A stretch of DNA of 64,000 nt from Rhizobium rhizoryzae. Its GTDB lineage: Bacteria > Pseudomonadota > Alphaproteobacteria > Rhizobiales > Rhizobiaceae. The DNA is taken from NCBI RefSeq assembly GCF_011046895.1, contig NZ_CP049250.1:2516501-2580500 (forward strand), written 5' to 3'. Position numbers and translations under genes: made by a program. The notes beneath the pieces are model-generated. The model searched no databases. It was given only the letters and a program-made list of their open reading frames with translations, and was not told where the DNA came from. This document shows, piece by piece, positions 1 to 6,363 of the stretch (position 1 is its first letter; each line of letters begins with the position of its first letter).

Positions 1-113
1 CCGCAGGTAACGAAACCCTTAGCCTTCACATCGGCAAGCGTGGCAGCGGATGCAGCCGAGGCGAAGCCCAGGACTGCCGCGCCAATCGCGGCTGACAGGA
101 TTGTCTTTTTCAT
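1..113 (-). CDS. aapJ: General L-amino acid ABC transporter periplasmic binding protein (N-terminal fragment)
   Basis: Only the first 37 codons lie in the window; the gene runs off the left edge. The ATG is at 113 on the minus strand. It opens with Lys-Lys, a hydrophobic Ala/Gly-rich stretch and an Ala-Ser-Ala signal-peptidase site, then begins ATLADVKAKGFVTCG, which matches the mature start of AapJ-type binding proteins. AapJ captures a broad range of L-amino acids in the periplasm for the AapQMP permease. The divergent neighbour is metC, the arrangement known from the Rhizobium leguminosarum aap locus. The family call from so short a piece rests on the signal peptide, this motif and the neighbour. 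Confidence 0.8.
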   Translation of the reverse strand, partial: MKKTILSAAIGAAVLGFASAASAATLADVKAKGFVTC

Positions 114-206
114 TTTCCCAACCTTTGTCTGTTTGTTTTTTAGCATGTTTATCCCGCACCATGGCGCAGGACCGGCTCGTAAGGCCTCCCGAAGCGAGCC
201 GCGCCT

Positions 207-236
207 ATCACAGTCGGAAATCTTCGCGAGGGTCAA
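207..236 (-). promoter_or_regulatory. Candidate aapJ promoter
   Basis: Read on the minus strand, TTGACC (236-231) is followed after 18 nt by TGTGAT (212-207). The -35 element is good and the -10 is partial. It lies about 95 nt upstream of the aapJ ATG. Assigned by eye only. Confidence 0.3.
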
Positions 237-387
237 GTCTCACACTTTATATTAGCGCCCAAAATTCGACAAATTTCGCTGAGCTGCTGATATATTAGGC
301 TGGTTGTGCGTTTTTGCGCAGGCGTTGCCTCTTATTCGGCCAGCATCCATCGCAATTTTGCATGACTTCAGTGAGCGTTTTCGTATG

Positions 388-428
388 TTGACGCGGCACC
401 TGTGGATAGCCACAATGATGAGGCTATC
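388..428 (+). promoter_or_regulatory. Candidate metC promoter with overlapping inverted repeat
   Basis: TTGACG (388-393), a 17-nt spacer and CACAAT (411-416) form a plausible sigma-70 type promoter 35 nt before the metC ATG. A 7-bp inverted repeat, GATAGCC (405-411) and GGCTATC (422-428) with a 10-nt spacer, overlaps the -10 and transcription-start area, so it could be an operator. The regulator is not identifiable from sequence. Confidence 0.35.
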
Positions 429-450
429 ATATTAGAAAGCTTCAGGTTTC

Positions 451-1641
451 ATGAGTAGAAATAAAGCAGAATCTGACACATTGGGTACGAGTACCCGGCT
501 CGTTCATCTCGGAAATGACCCGCACAGTTTTCACGGCTTCGTCAATCCGCCCATCGTTCGGGGATCGACTGTGCTGTTTCCCGACTGCGCAACAATGGAG
601 AGCCGCAACCAGAAGTACACTTACGGGACCCGTGGTACCCCGACGACAGACGCTCTGTGCGAGGCACTGAACGCGTTGGAAGGGGCTGCCGGGACAGTCC
701 TCGTTCCCTCTGGCCTCGCGGCGATCACCGTTCCTTTCCTTGCATTTCTCTCTTCGGGAGATCATGCGCTCATTGTCGATTCCGTCTATGGACCGTGCCG
801 TTATTTCTGCGACACGATGCTGAAGCGTCTGGGCATCGAAGTGGAATATTACGATCCAGAAATCGGCGCTGGCATCGAAGCGCTTCTTCGACCCAACACG
901 CGCCTGGTGCACACGGAGGCTCCAGCCTCGAACACATTCGAGATGCAAGACATTCGAGCGATCTCGGATGCTGCGCATCGGCATGATTGCATCGTGACGA
1001 TGGACAATACATGGGCAACGCCGCTCTATTTCCGTCCGTTGGATTTTGGGATCGACGTTTCTATCCATGCGACGACTAAGTATCCGTCTGGTCATTCCGA
1101 TATCGTCATGGGTTCCGTATCTGCCAACGCTGCTGCATGGCCTCGGCTCCTGGAGGCGCAGACCACACTCGGTATCTGCGGTGCGCCTGAGGATTCCTAT
1201 CTGATTTTGCGGGGCTTGCGTTCCATGGCGGTGAGGCTCGACCACCATCAAAACAGCGCGCTTGCGGTTGCCCATTGGCTTGAAGGCATCGATGCAGTCG
1301 AACGTGTTTTGCATCCTGGCCTCGAGAGTTTCCCGGGCCACGAGATCTGGAAGCGTGACTTCAAGGGGTCTTCCGGCGTCTTCTCATTCGTACTGAAGGC
1401 GGCCACGCCCGATCAGTTCAAGCCAAAAGCCCACGCTTTCCTGAATGCCTTGTCCCTTTTCGGTCTTGGCTATTCCTGGGGCGGCTATGAGAGCCTGGCG
1501 CTGCATGTGAATCTCAACGACCGAACAATCAGGAAAGCGCCTTCGGCCGGACCGGTGATTCGTCTTCAGATAGGCCTTGAAAACATTGAAGATCTGAAGA
1601 GGGACCTGGAAGTGGGGTTCAGAGCCGCTGCGGCGGTTTGA
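451..1641 (+). CDS. metC: Cystathionine beta-lyase (PLP-dependent Cys/Met metabolism enzyme)
   Basis: A 396-residue member of the Cys/Met metabolism PLP-dependent family, which cleaves cystathionine to homocysteine, pyruvate and ammonia in methionine synthesis. Visible marks are the N-terminal THLG-like segment (RLVHLGNDP), the YGTRGTPTT substrate-loop region near residue 58, the MDNTWATP segment near 184 that carries the PLP-contacting Asp, and SIHATTKYPSGH, where Lys210 is the predicted Schiff-base lysine. Length is normal for MetC. It is divergent from aapJ, as in R. leguminosarum. It ends directly against the convergent monooxygenase gene (1641/1642), with no terminator between them. Other family members (gamma-synthase, gamma-lyase) cannot be fully excluded by eye. 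Confidence 0.9.
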   Translation: MSRNKAESDTLGTSTRLVHLGNDPHSFHGFVNPPIVRGSTVLFPDCATMESRNQKYTYGTRGTPTTDALCEALNALEGAAGTVLVPSGLAAITVPFLAFLSSGDHALIVDSVYGPCRYFCDTMLKRLGIEVEYYDPEIGAGIEALLRPNTRLVHTEAPASNTFEMQDIRAISDAAHRHDCIVTMDNTWATPLYFRPLDFGIDVSIHATTKYPSGHSDIVMGSVSANAAAWPRLLEAQTTLGICGAPEDSYLILRGLRSMAVRLDHHQNSALAVAHWLEGIDAVERVLHPGLESFPGHEIWKRDFKGSSGVFSFVLKAATPDQFKPKAHAFLNALSLFGLGYSWGGYESLALHVNLNDRTIRKAPSAGPVIRLQIGLENIEDLKRDLEVGFRAAAAV

Positions 1642-2799
1642 TCAGGCGCCGTAGCCGTAAAGCCAATCAAGGTCTGCCGCGAGTGATTGCGGCGGACGCA
1701 ACGACAAGACCAAGTCCCGTCCAAGCCGGATCGGCCCGCCGGCATGGTAGACGAAACGGTTGAAGTTACCTCGTGCCTTAACTTTGGCAGCGCGTCGCTG
1801 GCGGACACTCTCAAATTGGCTCAGGGCTGATGCAAGCGGCAGCGTTGTGACCGTCTGCGCCAGCTCCCAGGCGTCTTCGATTGCCATGGCAGCGCCTTGT
1901 GCCGCAAACGGCATCATTGCGTGCGCTGCATCACCGATCAGAACTTTCGAAACGTGATCGGTCCAGGCGCCGGCGCCCAGTTGGTAGAGGGGCCAGAAAC
2001 GAGGATCTTCTGCCGTTTTCAAAAGCTGCCGGAAAGCCGGATGCCACCCCTTGAATTCTGCCAAAAGAAGCTTCTTCTGATCCGGCGTCGAGTGAGCGTT
2101 CCAGGTGTGACCGGGTGAAACGCCAGCGGCAATGGCAACAATGTTGAACTGGCGAACCTCCTGAAGCGGATAGCACACGGCATGAGCCGAACGTCCAAGG
2201 AAAGCCTGCACGCTTCTGTTGTCGAGAAAATCCGGAGCCTCCGAGAAGGGAATAGTGAAACGCCACGCGATATTGCCGGAAAAGTCTGGCTCCGGCGACT
2301 TGTCGATCGTTTCGCGTACAGCAGACCATACGCCATCAGCGCCGATGATCAGATCGGCATTCGCTCCAATCATATCACTCATCTGTCTGGCGGTGGCACC
2401 ATCAATGCGTTTGCCGAGGTAGATCGTGCAGTTCTCCTGGGCGTTGCAAGCATCGCGAAGAGCATTCTGCAAGGTGGAACGATGCAGCACACCATAAGGC
2501 GCCTTCCATCTCTGACGAGCGGATTGGCCGACGGGGACCTGACCCAGCAGTTTCAGTGATTTTCCGGAGTTCAGCGACACGCGTTCCGGCTCAGTCCACA
2601 CTTTTTCGAGTGCGGACAGGACACCCAGCCGATCCAGTATGCGTGATGCGTTCGGCGATATCTGAAGCCCGGCTCCAACTTCTGCCAGATAGGGTGCCTG
2701 TTCAAGCACATGCACCTGAACGCCGCGCCGAGCGAGCGCGAGCGCCGCAGTCAAGCCAGCCATACCGGCACCAATGATTGCGGCGGTCTTTATCGTCAT
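1642..2799 (-). CDS. FAD-dependent monooxygenase, salicylate hydroxylase-like
   Basis: A 385-residue flavoprotein hydroxylase of the UbiH/PHBH type. The N-terminal dinucleotide-binding motif IIGAGMAGL is at residues 8-16. The DG motif (LIIGADGVWSAVRE) lies in the middle, and the second FAD motif, VLIGDAAHAMMPFAAQG, near residue 290. Such enzymes add one oxygen atom to an aromatic ring using NAD(P)H. The physiological substrate is not evident, because no aromatic catabolic genes flank it. The only close same-strand partner is the small zinc-binding protein 14 nt upstream, so the two are probably co-transcribed. The ATG at 2799 places the FAD motif at the expected distance from the N-terminus. 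Confidence 0.85.
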   Translation of the reverse strand: MTIKTAAIIGAGMAGLTAALALARRGVQVHVLEQAPYLAEVGAGLQISPNASRILDRLGVLSALEKVWTEPERVSLNSGKSLKLLGQVPVGQSARQRWKAPYGVLHRSTLQNALRDACNAQENCTIYLGKRIDGATARQMSDMIGANADLIIGADGVWSAVRETIDKSPEPDFSGNIAWRFTIPFSEAPDFLDNRSVQAFLGRSAHAVCYPLQEVRQFNIVAIAAGVSPGHTWNAHSTPDQKKLLLAEFKGWHPAFRQLLKTAEDPRFWPLYQLGAGAWTDHVSKVLIGDAAHAMMPFAAQGAAMAIEDAWELAQTVTTLPLASALSQFESVRQRRAAKVKARGNFNRFVYHAGGPIRLGRDLVLSLRPPQSLAADLDWLYGYGA

Positions 2800-2813
2800 C
2801 GGTTCTGCTAACG

Positions 2814-3059
2814 TCAGGCTGCCTTGACGTGGAATACGCAGCCAGCGGGGATCGTTTCGCCGGATTTCAGGGACGCGTTATAGCGATAAAGTGTCGAACA
2901 ATAGGAACATACCTTTTCGTTCTCATCGCCCATGTCGATGTAGATATGCGGATGATCGAACGGCACATTAGTGCCCGTGCACATGAATTCCTTCACGCCC
3001 ACTTCAATGACCCTATGTCCGCCGTCGTTCTGGAAATGAGGGATACCGTGACCGGCCAT
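2814..3059 (-). CDS. Small zinc-finger (CHCC) domain protein
   Basis: An 81-residue protein with one Cys followed by His and a CSYC pair (C-x-n-H-x-n-C-x2-C), the zf-CHCC pattern shared with the NDUFS6/13-kDa accessory subunit of complex I. The ATG at 3059 is preferred because GGAG sits 6 nt upstream; an in-frame TTG four codons earlier would overlap that Shine-Dalgarno sequence. Family members bind a zinc ion, but their bacterial role is poorly defined. It leads a likely two-gene unit with the downstream FAD monooxygenase. Confidence 0.85.
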   Translation of the reverse strand: MAGHGIPHFQNDGGHRVIEVGVKEFMCTGTNVPFDHPHIYIDMGDENEKVCSYCSTLYRYNASLKSGETIPAGCVFHVKAA

Positions 3060-3212
3060 GATAGTCTCCAACGTTTTTCTGTTGCCGGGACATTATCCAT
3101 GCCGCAGCAGATTGTGTAGAGGGAAAGCCCTACTGAGCTTAAATTCCTGTGTTCTCTCTTGGAATTGACAGGTATTTGGACCTATGTTCCGGCCGCAATA
3201 GGAAATTTCTCG

Positions 3213-3992
3213 ATGAACCTCAACACGCCCAGCTTTACCCGCTTTTCACATGACGGTCTTTCGATAGCCTATTTCGATGAGGGGCCGCATGATGTCGAGG
3301 CCGTGATTCTCATTCATGGCTTTGCTTCGAGTGCGAATGTGAACTGGGTCTATCCTGGATGGTTGAAGACGCTCGGGGAGGCTGGCTACCGAGTGATCGC
3401 GCTGGATAATCGCGGCCATGGCGCCAGCGACAAGCCGCTCGATCCGGAGGCCTATCGCCCCTGGATCATGGCGGATGATGCGGTTGCTCTTCTGGATCAC
3501 CTCGAGATCGAAGCGGCTCATTTCATGGGCTATTCGATGGGGGCGAGGATCTCGACCTTCGCTGCGCTCAACCATCAGCAGAGACTGAAATCCCTGGTGC
3601 TTGGCGGCCTCGGGATCGGATTGACGGATGGCGTCGGAGATTGGGACCCTATTGCCGATGCGTTGCTGGCGCCCGAACCGGACGCGATCACGCATGAGCG
3701 TGGCAAGATGTTTCGTGCCTTTGCCGATCAGACAAAGAGTGACCGAACAGCGCTTGCTTCCTGTATCAGAGGATCGCGGGATCTTGTCGATCGGGCCGCT
3801 GTGGCGTCCATCAAGGTGCCAACGCTCATCGGGGTGGGGACCAAGGATGATATTGCCGGTTCGCCGCACGAGTTAGCCGATCTGATGCCGAATGCGCGGG
3901 CACTGGATATTCCCAACCGCGATCACATGCTTGCCGTTGGGGACCGTATTTTCAAAGCTGCGGTGCTCGATTTCTATAATGAAATAGGGTGA
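3213..3992 (+). CDS. Alpha/beta-fold hydrolase
   Basis: A 259-residue alpha/beta hydrolase from the ATG at 3213, which is preferred over a TTG at 3159 because the hydrolase core starts soon after it. The oxyanion-hole motif LIHGFASS lies near residue 33, the strand-4 segment LDNRGHGAS near 64, the nucleophile elbow GYSMGA has Ser108, and the C-terminal NRDHM supplies the catalytic His. This is the architecture of esterases and C-C hydrolases; the substrate cannot be inferred. It is divergent from the zinc-finger gene and 75 bp upstream of cysE, with no clear functional link to either. Confidence 0.85.
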   Translation: MNLNTPSFTRFSHDGLSIAYFDEGPHDVEAVILIHGFASSANVNWVYPGWLKTLGEAGYRVIALDNRGHGASDKPLDPEAYRPWIMADDAVALLDHLEIEAAHFMGYSMGARISTFAALNHQQRLKSLVLGGLGIGLTDGVGDWDPIADALLAPEPDAITHERGKMFRAFADQTKSDRTALASCIRGSRDLVDRAAVASIKVPTLIGVGTKDDIAGSPHELADLMPNARALDIPNRDHMLAVGDRIFKAAVLDFYNEIG

Positions 3993-4067
3993 AAGCCGGT
4001 CAGGGCCTCGGGTGGTTTTTTTACCCGACGTTCTATATAGTAGATCCATCGATAGGGGTTGGCTCAC

Positions 4068-4892
4068 ATGGTTGCTCGCACTGAAATTCGCTCAAACGAC
4101 CAGGTCGCCTCGGTAGATCCAATCTGGGACACCTTGAAGTCTGAAGCAGCTATCGCGGCGGAGCGTGACCCCCTCTTGGCGGCCTTCATTTATTCGACCG
4201 TTCTAAACCACCGTACACTGGAGGATTGTGTCATCCACCGCATTTGCGAGCGGCTGGATCATGCCGACGTGAAGGCCGTTCTTCTGCGTCAGACGTTTGA
4301 AGAAATGATGGTTGACTGGCCCGAATGGGGCTCCATCGTGCGCGTCGATATTCAGGCCTATTATGATCGAGATCCGGCATGCACGCGGTTTCTTGAGCCC
4401 GTTCTCTATTTCAAGGGCTTTCACGCGATCCAGACTCACAGGCTGGCGAACTGGTTGCTGAAGCGGGATCGTCGCGACTTTGCGCTTTATCTGCAGAGCC
4501 GGGCTTCCAGTATTTTTCAGACCGACATCAACCCGGCTGCGCGCATCGGCAAGGGGATTTTCCTGGATCATGCCACGGGGCTTGTGGTCGGCGAGACGGC
4601 TGTCATCGGAGACAATGTCTCAATCCTTCACGGTGTGACGCTGGGTGGAACGGGCAAGGAAGGTGCGGACCGGCATCCAAAGATCCGGCACGGCGTTCTG
4701 ATTGGCGCGGGTGCGAAGATCCTTGGAAACATCGAGGTCGGGAATTGCTCTCGTGTTGCTGCGGGCTCAGTTGTTCTAAAATCGGTTCCGGCCAATTCTA
4801 CCGTCGCTGGCGTGCCCGCCAAGGTGGTGGGAGAGGCGGGTTGCTCTGAGCCATCCCGGGTCATGAACCAGATGCTTGCTGCCGAGGACTAA
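4068..4892 (+). CDS. cysE: Serine O-acetyltransferase
   Basis: A 274-residue protein that acetylates L-serine with acetyl-CoA to form O-acetylserine, the acceptor for sulfide in cysteine synthesis. It has the alpha-helical SATase N-terminal domain (about residues 1-140, with DPLLAAF and the conserved HRLANWLL region). A left-handed beta-helix of hexapeptide repeats follows, including the catalytic segment DHATGLVVGETAVIGD and LHGVTLGGTGK. The short C-terminal tail is where cysteine feedback and CysK binding act in this family. The ATG at 4068 is chosen over a TTG three codons earlier; GGGG lies about 10 nt upstream. Confidence 0.95.
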   Translation: MVARTEIRSNDQVASVDPIWDTLKSEAAIAAERDPLLAAFIYSTVLNHRTLEDCVIHRICERLDHADVKAVLLRQTFEEMMVDWPEWGSIVRVDIQAYYDRDPACTRFLEPVLYFKGFHAIQTHRLANWLLKRDRRDFALYLQSRASSIFQTDINPAARIGKGIFLDHATGLVVGETAVIGDNVSILHGVTLGGTGKEGADRHPKIRHGVLIGAGAKILGNIEVGNCSRVAAGSVVLKSVPANSTVAGVPAKVVGEAGCSEPSRVMNQMLAAED

Positions 4893-4983
4893 GACCCCCG
4901 TTGGTGGACGGAACTGTCTTTACTTTCGTCTGTTTCCCGTGCCAAAAGCCCGCAGCCTTAATGAACACGACGGAGAATGACCG

Positions 4984-5187
4984 GTGAAAGCTGACGAAAT
5001 CAAGAAACTCGACGCCTACTTCAAGCGCGTCTTCAATCCCTCGATGTCGGTCAAGGCTCGTCCGCGCAAAGATGACTCCGCTGAAGTTTACGCAGGCGAC
5101 GAGTTCCTGGGCGTGGTTTACGTCGATGACGAAGACGATGACCGTTCGTATAATTTCTCTATGGCGATCCTCGACGTGGATTTGTGA
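4984..5187 (+). CDS. DUF3126 family small protein
   Basis: A 67-residue acidic protein starting at GTG 4984, with GGAG 8 nt upstream; the nearby ATG at 4977 is out of frame. The sequence, an N-terminal amphipathic helix (KADEIKKLDAYFKRVF) followed by short beta-like strands and a run of Asp/Glu (YVDDEDDDRSYNF), fits the DUF3126 family, which is widespread in alphaproteobacteria. No function is known. It stands alone between cysE and the phasin gene and is followed by a strong terminator at 5281. Confidence 0.8.
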   Translation: MKADEIKKLDAYFKRVFNPSMSVKARPRKDDSAEVYAGDEFLGVVYVDDEDDDRSYNFSMAILDVDL

Positions 5188-5280
5188 TCCGATCCGATTC
5201 GGATCCGCAACGATTGGAATCAATTTTTCCTGTCGGTTGAGTGACGTTTCTCGTAACACTTATCTCTGGTAGAGTTGTGG

Positions 5281-5307
5281 GCGGGCAGTGTTGCCCGCTA
5301 TTTTTTT
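5281..5307 (+). terminator. Rho-independent terminator downstream of the DUF3126 gene
   Basis: GCGGGCA and TGCCCGC form a perfect 7-bp stem with a 4-nt loop (5281-5298), followed by TA and a run of seven T (5301-5307). Confidence 0.85.
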
Positions 5308-5323
5308 GTCTTTTTCCATTGCA

Positions 5324-5368
5324 TTTCGCAAGTGCGAAAGAATTTCGCTTGACTTTCGCAGTGCGGAA
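5324..5368 (+). promoter_or_regulatory. Two palindromic candidate operators overlapping the phasin promoter region
   Basis: The first palindrome is TTTCGCA-N2-TGCGAAA (5324-5339), perfect over 7-bp arms. The second is TTTCGCA-N1-TGCGGAA (5354-5368), with one mismatch. Between and into them lies a TTGACT -35-like hexamer (5349-5354). The phasin ATG is 39 nt beyond the second site. TGC-rich palindromes in front of phasin genes are typical targets of PhaR-type repressors, so this is inferred to be a PhaR-like operator pair. Confidence 0.5.
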
Positions 5369-5406
5369 TCATTGACTTCGGGCTCAATTTGTCCAGGAGG
5401 TGGGAA

Positions 5407-5757
5407 ATGTTGAATATCGAAGAAGCCAATCGCAAGAGCAAAGAAGCTGTCGATGGCGTTCTGAAGAGCTATTCCGAAGTCGCTAAGAGCTGGCAGGCGA
5501 TTGCGACGGAAACGGGCGAGTTTTCGCGCAAATACATGCAGGACGCGACATCCTATTTCGAGCAATTGATGGGTGTTCGCACCATCGAGGCAGCTCTCGA
5601 GTTGCAGACCAACTTCGCTAAGTCTTCCTACGAGACTGCTGTGGCGCAAACCAGCAAGTTGACAGAATTGTATTCCGATTTGGGCAAGACTCTCGCCAAG
5701 CCATTCGAAGCGGCGGCAAGCCAGTCAACATCCGTTTTCACGAAGACGACCCTGTAA
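5407..5757 (+). CDS. Phasin family protein
   Basis: A 116-residue protein with the low-complexity, helix-rich character of phasins: an N-terminal conserved NRKSKEAVDGVLKSYSEVAK-like segment, then helices rich in Ala, Lys and Glu with a SSYETAVAQTSKLTELY segment, and no transmembrane segment. Phasins coat polyhydroxybutyrate granules and control their size. The ATG at 5407 follows a perfect AGGAGG (5395-5400) at 6 nt, indicating strong translation. The gene is monocistronic, with terminators on both sides and paired palindromes upstream. Phasin-like proteins also occur in strains with little polyhydroxybutyrate, so granule binding is inferred from the family. Confidence 0.85.
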   Translation: MLNIEEANRKSKEAVDGVLKSYSEVAKSWQAIATETGEFSRKYMQDATSYFEQLMGVRTIEAALELQTNFAKSSYETAVAQTSKLTELYSDLGKTLAKPFEAAASQSTSVFTKTTL

Positions 5758-5784
5758 TTGGATCGAGTGAATCTTACGTATCAT

Positions 5785-5815
5785 GGCCGTCGCGACACGT
5801 CGCGGCGGCTTTTTT
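5785..5815 (+). terminator. Rho-independent terminator after the phasin gene
   Basis: An 11-bp GC-rich stem (GCCGTCGCGAC with GTCGCGGCGGC, one G-U pair) is followed by TTTTTT at 5810-5815. Confidence 0.85.
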
Positions 5816-6000
5816 CGTTTGCGCTCAGGTCTGGGCAAGCCAGTTTTGGTAGGGTAGCCAGATCGGGTCGAGGAATAGTGATTGCGTGGGATTTCAGGGG
5901 GCTTAAAATCCCGACACGGTGAACTAAATATGTATGACTGATGTCTGGTTGCGATGGAACGACACACCTGAATTCGCCAGACAATGGGGAAGAATGAAAG

Positions 6001-6354
6001 ATGATCGCAAAGCCGATCTTGATGCAGGACGATGGAAACGAAGACGGTAATCGGGCCAATCGCGGCACGTCTGTTATCACGCGTACCCAACCCAAAACGA
6101 AGCGTCCCAATCTGTACCGCGTTCTATTGCTGAATGACGATTACACGCCAATGGATTTCGTCATTCACATTCTGGAGCGATTTTTCCAGAAGGACCGTGA
6201 AGCGGCCACTCGCATCATGCTGCACGTTCACAATCACGGTGTGGGCGAATGTGGTGTCTTTACATATGAGGTTGCTGAGACGAAGGTAAGCCAAGTCATG
6301 GATTTTGCCCGCCAGCACCAGCACCCGCTGCAATGTGTCATGGAAAAGAAATGA
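6001..6354 (+). CDS. clpS: ATP-dependent Clp protease adaptor ClpS
   Basis: A 117-residue N-recognin adaptor that delivers N-degron substrates to ClpA. The core has the signature [17 protein letters not shown], with the Asn-Asp pair that binds the N-terminal amine, followed by the ClpA-contacting helices and [20 protein letters not shown]. The N-terminal extension of about 35 polar residues is flexible, as in other ClpS proteins. It sits 9 nt upstream of clpA and is certainly co-transcribed. A 7-bp inverted repeat, GGGATTT and AAATCCC (5888-5912), lies about 90 nt upstream, but its role is unknown. Confidence 0.95.
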   Translation: MIAKPILMQDDGNEDGNRANRGTSVITRTQPKTKRPNLYRVLLLNDDYTPMDFVIHILERFFQKDREAATRIMLHVHNHGVGECGVFTYEVAETKVSQVMDFARQHQHPLQCVMEKK

Positions 6355-6363
6355 GGAACCCAC

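Larger units (their letters stand above)
114..450. other. Divergent intergenic region between aapJ and metC
   Basis: This 337-bp spacer holds the promoters of both genes. No credible small gene is visible: the two short plus-strand frames starting at 40 and 50 run across the aapJ start and have no family character. It contains candidate promoters for each direction and one inverted repeat near metC (405-428), listed separately. Confidence 0.6.

Noticed and set aside
405..450. SAM-type riboswitch before metC
   Set aside because: The leader is short and shows only a single simple inverted repeat, without the pseudoknot or multi-helix pattern of SAM riboswitches.
4008..4028. TCGGGT-N9-ACCCGA hairpin with a T run between the hydrolase and cysE
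   Set aside because: The T run is in the loop, not after the stem, so it is not a standard terminator in either direction.
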